From Ligula intestinalis (taxonomy: Eukaryota > Platyhelminthes > Cestoda > Diphyllobothriidea > Diphyllobothriidae), in contig JAYGXS010000009.1 of the NCBI GenBank assembly GCA_036362985.1, forward strand, positions 24,732,541-24,796,540: 64,000 nt of DNA. Reading direction: 5' to 3'. Position 1 is the first letter of the stretch. The number at the start of each line of letters is the position of its first letter. The position numbers were made by a program, and so were the translations under genes. The notes under the pieces were generated by a model that worked only from the letters and a program-made list of their open reading frames with translations, had not been told where the DNA came from and did not search any database. Positions 32,640 to 44,200 of this stretch are shown here, in pieces.

Positions 32640-33830
32640 TGCATATAGTAGCTGACCTATTCCACTAAATGCTAATCGTAAGATTGAACTATATATTTTT
32701 TGGGATCGTTACTCAACCGGGGTCGTTAAAGCAAAAACATAGTGTCAGGACAGAGTGTTTGTAAATAGCATGTCATGAAAGATGACTGTTTACGAAGTGT
32801 AAATTTTACGCATGTATTTTCACTAAACTTATGAATTTAACTATGTTTTATATAAAATGCACACAGTGTTATTTTAAGTTATTTTAAAATGTAACTACTT
32901 AGACGGTTTGTTTATTTAAAGTTGATTTTGACAGCCTTTATAAATTAATGGAAAACGTATACGAAAAAATTATTTATTTTACTCGCTTGGTAACAGATTA
33001 CGCATTCTTTAAATTAAATACTTCAAAAATTATCTTTCGATTTAAAAAAGTTTATAAATTGCCGAATAATTTTGAAACCTACTGACTGCTAGACTCAAAT
33101 TTAAGGTTTATAAACTGCGCACTGTGTACATCCTGTTACGTGAAAGTATGCTTTTGCCTTAAGTTTCAGGCAGAAATCACAGTTCTCATAATATGCTGCA
33201 ATAGGTGTGGACCATGTTTTATAGATTATAGGCAGTAAAGTACAGTAAAGTATAGACAGCTCAGAATAAGAGGATGCAACCACTAAAACAAGAGTGTGAT
33301 TTGCCTGACGTTACGGATTCCGTTGGGAATCCTTAATATAAGTAATCCTAACGCAGTCATGGTCATGCGCAGTATAGACAGCATTAATAAATTGACGGAT
33401 AAGATATATTATGAATGAACATCTTACTATCTTAAAAAAATCATAATGATAATTTTTTTAAAACTGAAAATTACTCTTCCTTTAAATAAAAAAATTAAAG
33501 AAGGCGTAATTTTCTACCAAACGAGTACAAGAAATATTTTTTTCGTGCATGTTTTCCATAAAATACGTTTAAGTTTATAAAGGCAGTCAAGATCAATAAT
33601 AAATACGCATACTATTCAAGTAGTTACTTGTTACAGTGAATACGTTTTATTAATGGTCAGAACGAAGCTCACTAAAAGCCCGCATCCTTTGCTGACTGAA
33701 ATAACTGCAGAGTAGACTACACAATAATCAGGTTCACAACTTGAGTCAATGCCGATGCAAGGCTTCATTTGTCCGGCTAACTAAAGGGCATTAAGTGGGA
33801 GGGAGGAACATCAGTTCAGCTGCATTTTAC
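32640..33830. repeat. R2 inverted-repeat unit 1
   Basis: The left part (about 32920-33030) reads TTGATTTTGACAGCCTTTATAAA...TGGAAAACGTA...ACTCGCTTGGTA; the right part (about 33490-33625) carries the reverse complement (TACCAAACGAGTAC...TTTTCCATA...TATAAAGGCAGTCAAGATCAA). The outer right arm (33650-33810: GGTCAGAACGAAGCTCA, AGCCCGCATCC, CAATAATCAGGTTC) is the inverse of the left arm of unit 2. The structure is like a foldback or long-TIR element. It is split by the 110-bp insert at 33261-33370. Confidence 0.65.
33261..33370 (-). mobile_element. 110-bp solo PLE-C terminal fragment with target-site duplication
   Basis: Flanked by the perfect 12-bp duplication AGTATAGACAGC (33249-33260 and 33371-33382). 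The paralogous R2 unit 2 has the empty site (AGTATAGGCAGC followed by A(C/T)TAATAAATTG) at 34602-34613. The insert on the minus strand reads GCGCATGACCATGACTG, GGATTCC...GGAATCC, GTAACGTCAGGCAAAT and ends TTATTCTGA, matching 19630-19737. It holds the hammerhead-like hairpin and CGTC. Confidence 0.8.
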
Positions 33831-34079
33831 GTTCTCTCTATTGTGAAACGTATCCCTCACTTAACTGTATTTGAAATATTGTCATCATTAAATGGTCAAG
33901 ATGTAAAGACGGACATTTTCAGAACTGACTGCAACGTTGATTTCGGCCGCAAAGAACTGCTGTGTTTTGAATGAAACGTAAAGGACAGTTACGTTTATGT
34001 AGTGCTCTCCATTTTTGTCTAATTTAAATGCAAAACACGAAGCACTTGAAACTCTGTCCTGAAAGTTATTGGTACAGTA

Positions 34080-34960
34080 GGCACCATAATTCGTGCAACA
34101 TGCCGACATATGCGAATGATTGACAGTCTTTCGCTAAGCGGCATTGACTCAGGTTATGATACTCATTATTGTGCAGTCTATTCTCATGTTATTTCAGTCA
34201 TGATAGGCTGCGGGCTTTTTAATGAGCTTCGTTCTGACCACTAGCAACACGGATGTTCTGCAAAACGCAGCCACGTAAATAATATGCGTTCTTATCGTTG
34301 ATTTTGACTGCCTTTATAAATTTAAATTTATTTTATGGAAAACGTGCCAAAATATAATTTTTTGTACTCGTTTGGTGGCATATTACGCCTTCTTACAAGG
34401 TTTTACTAAGAGATAGGGTATCCGTCAGTCTTATAAAACTTTTTTTAATTGCCGAACAATTTTTAAATATACTGACTGATACACGATTTCAAGGTTTAAA
34501 GACTGCAAACTGTGCACATCCTGTTTAAGGGAAACTACGTTTTTGCCTACAGTTAGAGGAAGACGAAACATAGTTATCACAAAATATCGCATACTTAATA
34601 TAGTATAGGCAGCACTAATAAATTGGTGGATCCGATGTATTATAAACGAACAACTCAGAATCGAACAAAGCTCACAATCATAAATTTGTCTTTAACCAAG
34701 GGAAATCCTTTCTTTACATACGAATTTTAAAGGAAGCGTAATCTGCTACCAAACTACTACGAGAAATATTTTTTTCTTATACGTTTTCCATAGTATCGAT
34801 TTGAATTCATAAAGGTGATAAACATCTATGATAAAGAACAAGCGTTGTGTTTGTAGTTAGAATGAAGCTCGATAAACCCCAAAATAGGCTTTGGCATATG
34901 GTGGCATGCTGCGCGTACTGTATTTCAGAACATGGCCCGTCCTTCATAACCGAAACCCCG
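34080..34960. repeat. R2 inverted-repeat unit 2
   Basis: Left arm 34090-34360 (GTGCAACATGCC, GACTCAGGTTATGA, GGCTGCGGGCTTTTTAATGA, GCTTCGTTCTGAC, TTTGACTGCCTTTATAAA, TATGGAAAACG), right arm about 34745-34915 in inverse orientation (CGTTTTCCATA, TTCATAAAGGTG, GTTAGAATGAAGCTCG, GGCATGCTGCG). The arms match over roughly 200 bp or more with gaps. No transposase is visible, so it would be non-autonomous. Confidence 0.65.
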
Positions 34961-36499
34961 TAAGTAAGCTGAAACCCAACACGCTTCCCTCTAGTGCGCA
35001 GATATTGCAGCGTAAATGACATGTTCAGCAAAGACAAGGAAGACTGTCTCATTAGCCCTGTATTCACCGGTAATGTTGTCTGCCTAGACTACAGCTGTGG
35101 CTGCTGCCGGCACTCGAGAATGAACCTCGACGCTCTGTGCAATCGATCAGTACACTTTAATCAACAAGTGATACTTCAGCATCAAGTGAATTAGAAGATT
35201 TTTGTGCTCCAAATAGAGTTTTAAATCTGTTTAATTACTGTCCAGTTAAATGAGTGAAGAATATATACCTGAAGTGATACTTAAAATTCCCCTTCTCTAC
35301 CTCCCGCCATGTCATTAATGTTTATGAAGCGGAACCTATGAAAGAAAAGGAAGACCGGGATGGCCATTTTTAAAGTGTTTATCACCCAGGATTCTAATCC
35401 GGGATGTTTTTCATTGAGTTAAAAAATGCACCATTGCACCACGGGCTAGTTGCTTTGTCGACTGAGACCAGGAAATGCATGTGCATGTGAGGCTTGCCAA
35501 TCTAGTATGGTATCAATAAACGTTCAGTTCTTGCCCTGGGCCTCAGTATGGAACCCTCAGTCGCGTAGCGACTAGTAGGATACAATATTTGCTCCATGAA
35601 ACATATCTCCGGCTCGAATTTCAGTTAACCTACGCCTGAGATTAAGGTGTGATTGGCTGCTGTTGGATAACAAGACAAAAATGGCCATTTCAGGGTGTCT
35701 TGTCTTTGTCAGTTAAATTTTAGCACAGCCCACTTGTCGCTATGGGGCTGCCTGCAAATGCCCTCTAGTGAACTGCAGGAAAATATGAAATGTGCATGGT
35801 TCCACTACGAGATGAACAGCCCCACATATTCATGCCTTTTTAAATTTATGTAGCCAAGTCTACGTTCGTTAAATAAGGAGAAAAAGCGCATGAATACACG
35901 GAAGACTAAAAGTGACGTCACATTAGTGACGACGGAGTTAAAGTGGCCATTTTTAAGGAAATTCACTAACAAAGAGTAGGCACAAAGAGACTTCCAAAAT
36001 AACTGCCTCAAAAGAGCACTTTCTCAGGTAGGTTGCAATGAGAAGTTCATTTGTAAAAAGCATACACAACTACGCTTCATGTCACGGTGTATCTCTAGAC
36101 AAATATCTAAGAGCGCCAAGCACATGACGTGCAAATTGGAAAAAAAAGTCTTTGCGTTTTTTCAACGGTATGTCATATCCATTACTCTATGGTAAAGCTA
36201 CGTAACACTGCTACTTTTTGCACATAAGTAACAGATGGACATTCAAGTCCCCAGGTAAAATTTCTTTTGACAGGAAATTGACTGGAAAATTATCTATTCT
36301 TGTATGGCCTAGCCGCTGCAGTGAAACAGTATTTGAAGCACTCTGCTTTCTGGGTTCAGTATTTTAAAAAAGTCCTTACTAGGATTTGCAAAGAGTACTA
36401 TTTCACAATAACCTTGTGACATTATATCTTGCAGTAGCGGCATCAGGTATACGGCTCATTGCAGATTTTAACCTTTTTCTTTATCAAACTGATAATGGT
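34961..36499. other. Unassigned intronic DNA with one tRNA-like patch
   Basis: On the minus strand 35450-35385 reads AGCCCGTGGTGCAATGGTGCA...GGATTAGAATCCTGGG, a degenerate tRNA-like module followed by AAATGGCCATCCC, as in SINE tails. A palindromic TGACGTCA lies at 35913-35920 and a short hairpin AGTCGC/GCGACT at 35559-35573; both may be chance. Confidence 0.35.
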
Positions 36500-37460
36500 A
36501 TAATGATGGAGTAAGGCATTATAACATTTTTGTCACATTCAAACACCTGCACAATAGGGAATGTCTAGTAGTATATATGGTTTCCGGAATGTTGTGACAC
36601 CATCCATTTTGCAGCCAGGCATATGCTAGAAACCCATGACCACCAACAAACCGTATGTACTGTTAAAAGTAACTGCATATGTAGTATGTGCTTTGCCATT
36701 GATTTTGGCTGCATTCATCGATTAAAATATTTTTTATGGAACATATGCATGAAAAGTTATTTATTTCAATCGTTTTATAACAAATTGTGCTATTTTAAAT
36801 GGTGTAATTTAAGAACGGTTATCTTTCGTTTTTAGAATAATCTCTCATTATGAGCTCTCTTTACGATTGTGAGGTGTTTATTCATAATACATTGTATTTA
36901 TAAATTTATTAATACTATATATACTGAATAAAGCATGCTCCACATCCATTAAGACATTTTATGACAACTATGCGACTTTTTCCTCAAACTGTAAGCAAAA
37001 ATGTTCTTTTTTCTTAACAGGGTGAACACCGCGCGCAATTTGTTAACTTTGAATTCGAGTGTAGCACTCAGTAGAGTCCAAATTTATTCGGCAATTTAGA
37101 AAAATTTTAAGTATATAATTTTAAAAAGACCTAAATTGCTACGAAACGGGTATCTGAAATTTATTTTCGCACGTGTGTTCCACAAAATATATTTGAATTT
37201 ATAAAGGCAGCCAAATTCAACAATAAAAACGCACGCTAATACGTAGTTACTTTTTACAATAAAAACGTTTTAGTGGTCAGAACGAAGGTCATTAAAAAGC
37301 CCACATCTTATCATAACTGAAGTAACTTTAGATCAGACTATGCGATAATCTTTCTCACAACCTGATTTAATGTCAATTATCGCAAAAGTATCAATCTTTT
37401 GCATATGTGGGCATGTTGCACAAATTTTTGCGCGTGCTGTACCTTCTGTATTAATCCTCT
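36500..37460. repeat. R2 inverted-repeat unit 3
   Basis: Left part about 36695-36790 (TTGATTTTGGCTGCATTCAT, TTTTTTATGGAACATATGCATG, TTATTTATTTCAATCGTTTT), right part about 37145-37300 in inverse orientation (CGAAACGGGTA, TTTTCGCACGTGTGTTCCACAAAAT, ATAAAGGCAGCC, GGTCAGAACGAAGGTCATT) continuing to 37440 (CAACCTGA, CATATGTGGGCATGTTGCAC). The left arm is more diverged than in units 1 and 2. Confidence 0.58.
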
Positions 37461-38429
37461 GACACGACCTCGTACCACATCAATGAACTCTGTCCATAGT
37501 CACAGCATCCTTCAGTCCTGAAAACAATCTGTATTTTACAAAAGGACCGTGCGCTCTTTGCCTGCCGCAAAATTGTTTCGTTGATCTTCCTGGTAATAGA
37601 TGACATAGCTTACGGATTATGTTGTCCTCTTGCCATGGATCATCGTGCCCGCTGATTGTCCGAAAATTGACCTGAACACCAAATATATTGTGCGATTGTT
37701 TTTTCTTGCGAAAACGACTTTCCTAATCGCATGGCTCCTTTTCCATTTCCTGCATTTTGACTCATGCAAAGGCAGAAACATTTGCATCAGCGGTATACGA
37801 CATGCAGCCTGCAATTGTTAACGAAAATTAAGTGTTTCGCGTTGACAACTTATTTTTGGAAATACAGGGCAGCAGTGAGGTGCCGTAGTCAATTATCACA
37901 GCTTCCTGCAGGATGCAGCCGGACCACCAGTCTGGTTTTGCAGATGAAGGCTTCAGTGTGCGTCAGACGAGTTCGGACGATAAAAGCCTTTAGACGAAAC
38001 CTGCTGTTTATGCTTTATGTATGCACAAACTGGTTTCTGCGCTACCAATGGCATCAACTACTTGCCCACGGCGTGCGCATGTTTACAGTTAAATGGATTT
38101 GCAAACGGATGCACACTTCCTAGACCCAGATAACGAGACAGTATCAAAGCGAAGGAAATTTGGCTCGGGTTTGACATAAACAATAGCAGTACTGCAGATA
38201 GCTTCTGAATTCTTAATGATATGCCTCGATTTCACTGAAAGCTGAAGACTCTCTTTCAAGAGGCAATTTTTAATCTTCTGTTTTTCATCATGAGATAGGT
38301 AGCAAAAATAATGCGAGGGTCTATCGCACAATATTCTTTTCTTGAATAAACTTAGTATGTTTTGCACGCTAGTGTCGTAGATTAGTCTATTTACAGCAAA
38401 ATTACTGTGGCCATAGTTCTATTTTATAC
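37461..38429. other. Unassigned intronic DNA
   Basis: Several open frames (up to 119 codons at 37764-38123) occur, but they overlap on both strands and show no protein family or splice context. Nothing is secure. Confidence 0.25.
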
Positions 38430-39990
38430 GTGTACAGTAGTCACCAAAGACCACGCAACTTTCATTACTTTTGATTGTTACCCGTACACCAATGTGAATG
38501 CATTAAGGAAAACCTAGAAATAATAATGAACAGCATTAGGCATATGAAGTACTTAAAAGAACTGTAGGGAAATAGTAAGTGTTTGCAAAGAAAAATAAAA
38601 TTTTCTCCATGATTCCGTGGATTTAAAGACGTAAAAAAGAGCTTTAAATTAGAAACTAAATTTAGATATTGTGATAAATTGAAAACTTGAAGGAACCACC
38701 TTCTATATACAGAAAGAACTTTTTTTAGTCAAAATATTTGGTAAAGTTTACTCTTACTGGATTAGTATTTATTGCATGTCGTTGAAAAAAGTGTTCATCA
38801 TTTTCCTTGATTTCACTGTTTTCATCAAAAAATTTATAAATTCTGCACCTGCTTGACGTTAACACCAAAACCTTTTCAATAAAATAGGTATAAAGAGCAT
38901 TTATTGAAAGAAAGTGTTTTCTGTTAATAGTCTTAATGAATATTGGAACGTTGATGATATGAATAAATGCCTTAAAACAGCAAACCACATTGTTGAGACT
39001 GAATCTTGTCCGCAGTAAAGTTTGAAACTACTGTTCATAAGATTAATAAAAAACATTCCAAAAAAGGTAAGCTTTTAAAAAGTGCGTCGATTACATATTC
39101 AAATGACGAATTTCTGTGTGTATTGACATTTTCCAACGAAATATTACAAAGAAATTTGAGAATGTTGAGAATTTCTTGAAATTTCGTGAAGATAAACGAT
39201 TCAATTTGACTGAAAAAAACGAACTTTCTTTTTTCTGTATAGTGGATTATTTTTCACATAAGTGGATTAATTCTAGTTTTTGATATAATCTTGCGAATTA
39301 AAATTAAACTGGCAATTTTTTGACAAACTTATGATTTTTCGGTTGGTTCTGTTTCTAAATATTGGAAAAGGGGAACTTATAGTACACAACAAACTTTATT
39401 TTTATACGACTTACACTCAATAAGGCCTTCGTTGTATTAATTTCGCATTAACATATTTTAAATTGTTTTTGTGCAAGCACAAACTGTGCGTTATTTGTGC
39501 GCTTTAAGAAACACTTTTCTGTTTCTGCATTTTTTGCAAAAAAAACTCAACAGAATAGCTGAACATAATTTTTTAAATGAAATGTTCAATGTAACTGCAA
39601 ATAAATGTGACTCCTTTAACTTTGCTTCACTTGAACTTGAACACTTTTGGTTATTTTTTTCTAATTCAGGAATGGATAACTTTTACACCTATTTTACTTA
39701 TTTTGGAGTTCGTTTTCTGAAATAATCAACATTAACTTGCGGTTTAGTTCTCTCTTTCGTAATAGCATTGAAAATTTCTTTTATATGTGACTTCTCCCAA
39801 TTCCCTTAAAATTATTGGCCATTTCTCTAAATAAACCAGATTAAAATGGCAATTTAACTAAGTAAAACGATTTCGCAGGATTCAATAAGCGGAGTGAATC
39901 AAAATAATGTTCCTTAGTATACGCTAATGTTCCAAGTCAAATTTCACCGTGGAGGTTGCATGGTCTATTGCAACTACTGTAAATATTAAT
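38430..39990 (+). repeat. R1 dispersed repeat, copy d
   Basis: Aligns with copies b and f end to end: AATGAACAGCATTAGGC, ATTGAAAACTTGAA, TTTATTGCATGTC, CAGCAAACCACATTGT, GATAAACGATTCAATTTGACT, GAATGGATAACTTT.ACC, AATAAGCGGAGTGAATCA. The conserved short frame (about 39117-39290) has one stop near its end. Confidence 0.72.
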
Positions 39991-40052
39991 ATGCGTAAAT
40001 ATTTGAGACACACGTGTACAATTAATTCCAGCAACCAAATTCTATCAGAGCG

Positions 40053-40086
40053 GACGTTTCAAAAACATTCTAATTTTCATCGTCAG
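40053..40086 (-). ncRNA. Hammerhead-ribozyme-like motif
   Basis: The minus strand reads CTGACGA (40086-40080), TG, an A/T stem II (AAAA...TTTT), then GAAACGTC (40060-40053), the canonical second box and cleavage triplet. It directly precedes the PLE-D endonuclease remnant, so it may come from that element's terminal repeat. Stem I is not convincing. Confidence 0.5.
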
Positions 40087-40164
40087 AGCAAGCTGTCTAC
40101 TCCTCTGCCGGCGTTGAGTGAGTGTGTATTAGCGCTAGACTCGTCTTATAGCCGTGCTTGAAAA

Positions 40165-40625
40165 ACCCACTTAACTATGGAAGCCTTGCTTTAAGTGGCC
40201 GAAATAGGAAGACCCTAAGTTCTGGCATGCCGTTCTTCATGTGAATAACGTATCAGAGGCTACTGCAAGATGCCTGAATCCATTCGGGATCGGTGTGTCT
40301 CATAAGCCAGATTCAAACATCAGACAGCAGATCCTGAGTCACAAAGACCCACAACCATTGACAGAATAATCAAAAGTGGTCTACAGCATACCATACTAAA
40401 ACTGTGATTTGAGGTATGTTGGTAAAACGGGCAAATGCCTTAGCACAAATTAGAATGAGCCTTAGCTCACAATAAATCGCAGGGATAAACTGCCTATGGT
40501 CTTTGACCACGTACACCAGATGAATCAGAAGTTCGACCTTGAGAAATACACGGGAGTACGCTAATGACAAGATGGACAGATTGCTGCTAGAAAGTTAGTC
40601 TCCGTATAAAGGGTGCCAGAGTTGC
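40165..40625 (+). pseudogene. PLE-D GIY-YIG endonuclease remnant
   Basis: The plus-strand translation gives FGIGVSHKPDSNIRQQILSHKDPQPL (40285-40365), VVYSIPY, stop, NCDLRYVGKTGKCL (GIY-YIG core at about 40380-40440), then NRRDKLPMVFDHVHQMNQKFDLE and NDKMDRLLLES (to about 40595). It differs in wording from PLE-A, B and C, hence a fourth family. Stops and shifts are present. Confidence 0.75.
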
Positions 40626-40639
40626 AACAGGCCAAACGC

Positions 40640-41220
40640 AGTTGACCTTTTTAGGTTGTTATTTATTATTTGCACACCCTAGGCCGTACGTGGTGAGATT
40701 TATAGACGGGCGGAAAGATCTCATCATTCACCCTCGTATTATTATGATATTGTTCACTCCCTGTCGGATCACAGCAGTGTGGGTGACGGAATTACCTGAC
40801 CCGTCTATATACCCGACTTCATGAGGCTTATGGCGTACTGATGGCCGTTAGCAGCAAAGAAACAGCTTCCCTCGTGTGACCGGTTGGCTCTTTAGCAACC
40901 TACCAGCTTGTGTTATGTGGCGTGTGTCCTACAGCAAAATCTTCATTATCGTTAGGATATTGCTGGCGGGGAAACAGAATGGGATCAAGCATGATCCTTA
41001 CCACTGCATTGTTGGTTGTGTGCTAACACGACTAATCCAGTACCGTGCTGTTAGGTGGCTGCCATACAGATGCTCTTTCTTCCATGGCCGACACCACTCC
41101 AGGTATTGATTGCATGTCACTCAAACTTTCCGCTGACTGTTGCTTGCTGAGTGCACGTGACTGATTTTATCTCAGTGTGCCAAACCCGTGGCCACTTCCC
41201 ACAGGCAACTCTACTCCCCC
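40640..41220. other. GC-richer unassigned block
   Basis: Sequence after the PLE-D remnant, possibly its 3' part or another element. No protein family is recognised in frames 40642-40824 or 40876-41109. Confidence 0.3.
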
Positions 41221-44200
41221 AGTTCGATAACCACTACATACGGACCTCGTCATGCGGGCAGTGCGAGAACAATGACTGTGAATTATGAAAAATTTAGGGC
41301 CAACTCTTCTATTTTCATTAGCAAGGCAATTGTAGAGTCCGTGCGATAAATTGCTGACATATATTCATCTAATTAGCAAATGGTTGAACACTTTCAGGAT
41401 GACGTTCTGATTCAAAATTGGACAAATTATACACGATGAACCAGCCACACACTGTCGCTAAAAAGGCTACTCGGTGACATTATGATTCCAAAAGCATTGA
41501 GCGCTTCTGTTCTTTTCAGTGATGCGTTGGTGTGCATAACATGTGGTGGCATTATTAGAACAGGGCAGGAATTGCAGCATCAGATGTGGTATCTGCTTAT
41601 AAGTAGAACTGCTCACGGCCAAATGAGAAAGTAAAAAAGGCTGTCGCATTTTCTGACATTCACTATCATGGTATTCTGACGCCGGAATAACAGAAAAAAC
41701 TAGGCGCTTCAAAAGAACTCAGACCGAGCCTGATTTGTTGGGGTTAAACTATGAGATTCCTGCGCCAAATAAACACTGACAGTTTGAACCGCTGCCAAAA
41801 ATTAGCTCTACTGCATAGTGAAGGTTTCCTTGGCACAACACGGTCATTTTAGGGTAAAGTTCTGAAGTTGATTCTGTGGCAGCACAAAGGCGCACCTTTT
41901 GTCAATTTTCCGGCTTAAAGAACCTCATTATGTCTGCGGACATTATGGGATTCTTTCTACTTAGGTGAACTTGAAAGAGATGTAAAGTGTTCAGTAGGGT
42001 AGAGCTGATCAAACTGCTATCCTTCCGCAAAAACGTTTTGTGATTTTATGCATGCTATCGAAGAAATCTACATGGTGACGCTGACATTTGTTGGAGAAGA
42101 TAAGAGGAAAAGAACAGTACCTAAAACCAATATTTGTCCAAAAGTTCTCTTTGATCGCCTAAATCCATGATATTAATTGTTCTTGCGTAACTTCAGGCAG
42201 TTTTCTGGTCTCTTAGAATGTGTAGAATACCTGATATAAAAGATACAATTCTATTATTGCACCCTAAAGGATTGCATCTTTGATAATATTATCTGTCGAT
42301 ATAAATAACCTGGTGAGTTCCACAAAACACTTCGGAAAAAAAGCGGTTTGTGTAACAAGCAGTGTCTGTTCTGTATGCTTCTGTTTCTTCTATTGATCCA
42401 TCAGCAGAGACAATCAGAGAGAAATGTAAAAAAAGCATCTACTACCTTTTTCTACAACAGTCTGCGATGATGGTCTTGAGTAAGAATACGGAATTTCAGA
42501 TCAATGAGCTTCTTGTTCCAATGGTCGCACCTAATTTTTATGTCGCTCGATAAGGTATGATTTAGATTTCTGATTAAGTGATTTTGGAGCCACTAAATAC
42601 AAGGGATTGAAGGTATTTGCAATATGTGCTGTGCACAAACACACCCAAAAAATAGACAATAGTATCTTTTTTTACCTTTACTGCTTTAAAAAATCAGAGT
42701 ATCTTTCAGAATAAGATATTGAAAAATCGTTATTCTCACTTAAAAAATATAATTTTTGATACGCCGTTTTTATTCGCTAAAGCGAATGTCCCTCAAATCT
42801 AATCGCGTTTAGCTTAAACATGTTGACTGAAAGTTTGGTGTCACAGTGGTACTTTGAACACAACTATTTTTAGACTAAGTGCGGTGCTGTTTCTAATTCA
42901 GAATGATTGACTGCCTTTCATCTATAAAAACTTCATAAGAAAGGTTGATAGAAGATTTCCAGGGTTGCCTTTTGCATTCCTTAGAAGCAAATAAAAGCAG
43001 AGCGCTTCGTTATCCTAGTTATCTTTATAACGCCAGCACTTTTGCGAAGCGCTAGGTCAGTTTTAAGCATTGGTTGCTTAAAAAGACCAAGTTATTTTCA
43101 GATTTTTATGCAAACAAGCCGCAAGTCAGCTTGCAAAATAGCTTTTTACGCCAGTTTTTGGCTATTTCGGCTGAAAGCCTTTTATCAAACACAAAACCTC
43201 AATTTGATTCACTCAAAATAAGCTAGAAAACATTAAAAATCATAAAACGGAATATTTTTTCAAAGATTCTGCTCCTATTGGAAGTGTCCACACTAAGCGG
43301 CATGATTTTCTTCAAAACACCTGTACTATTTTCCCATAGTACTATTAATATATTTCAGTTGGAGTCACTGCCTAGCTTGGGAAATAACATGAGTTGGCAC
43401 TCTGTGAACTGTCTGGTCCATTTACTATCAGCATTAGCAAGGACTGTTAAATCTGTTCACCAACATTTTGTTAGTAAACACATTTCTTACCGCCGCTGGT
43501 TACTTCGAATGATTTCAGATCAGCCTTTGGTTCTTTTCAATTTAGCTATATATACGGACTAGTGAAGATGGTCCAAAAACAGGGAGCGTTAGCATCGCAT
43601 AGAAATTTTTGAATGTTTTTCGCAAGATAATTGTAAACTATGGCGGATAAATAGATTAGGCAGGTAAACTTTTCTTAACGGACGAGGTCAGGGCTACCTG
43701 GCAATGCTGATATTCTCTGGTTCATCTTCTCCTGACGTACTTCCCATAGCGCCAAATAAGTGTCCCACAAAGCCTAAGGTTTTAGTTGTGCATATATTAG
43801 ATTGCGTATCGGATTAAATGTGAAGATCAACATTTGAGCAGGTAGTTTAAACCGCATTTGAGTTTATTTATTTTGTTCATTGAGTTAACCAAAAGTGCAA
43901 ACTGCTGTTGAGTAGCAAAATGTTCTGTTCACATCAGTATACCGGGGGCAAAACTGGGCAAAATCCAACGTTTTTTTATATCTAAGGAATTTCCTACGCT
44001 GTTAAATGCCACGAAAAATGCACAAATATAAGTCACTGACCGGCATGTCAGCACGTAAGCTATGGAAATATATTAATCCTATGAGTTCCAAATAGGTTAA
44101 TTCAAGCGTAAAATGTGGTTGCCTTAGTACAAAATAGCTCAGGCAATGCATAAACGAAAGTCACAACAAGCAATTCTCATGAAATCATATAAATATATAC

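Noticed and set aside
35913..35920. TGACGTCA as a CREB site
   Set aside because: A single 8-bp palindrome in unannotated intronic DNA; chance cannot be excluded and no promoter is near.
37764..38123. 119-codon open frame in the intron
   Set aside because: Overlaps other open frames, no recognisable domain, no splice signals joined in phase to the exons.
43001..43053. Inverted repeat AGCGCTTCG/CGAAGCGCT as a terminator or attachment site
   Set aside because: Eukaryotic context, long spacer, no element ends or duplications around it.
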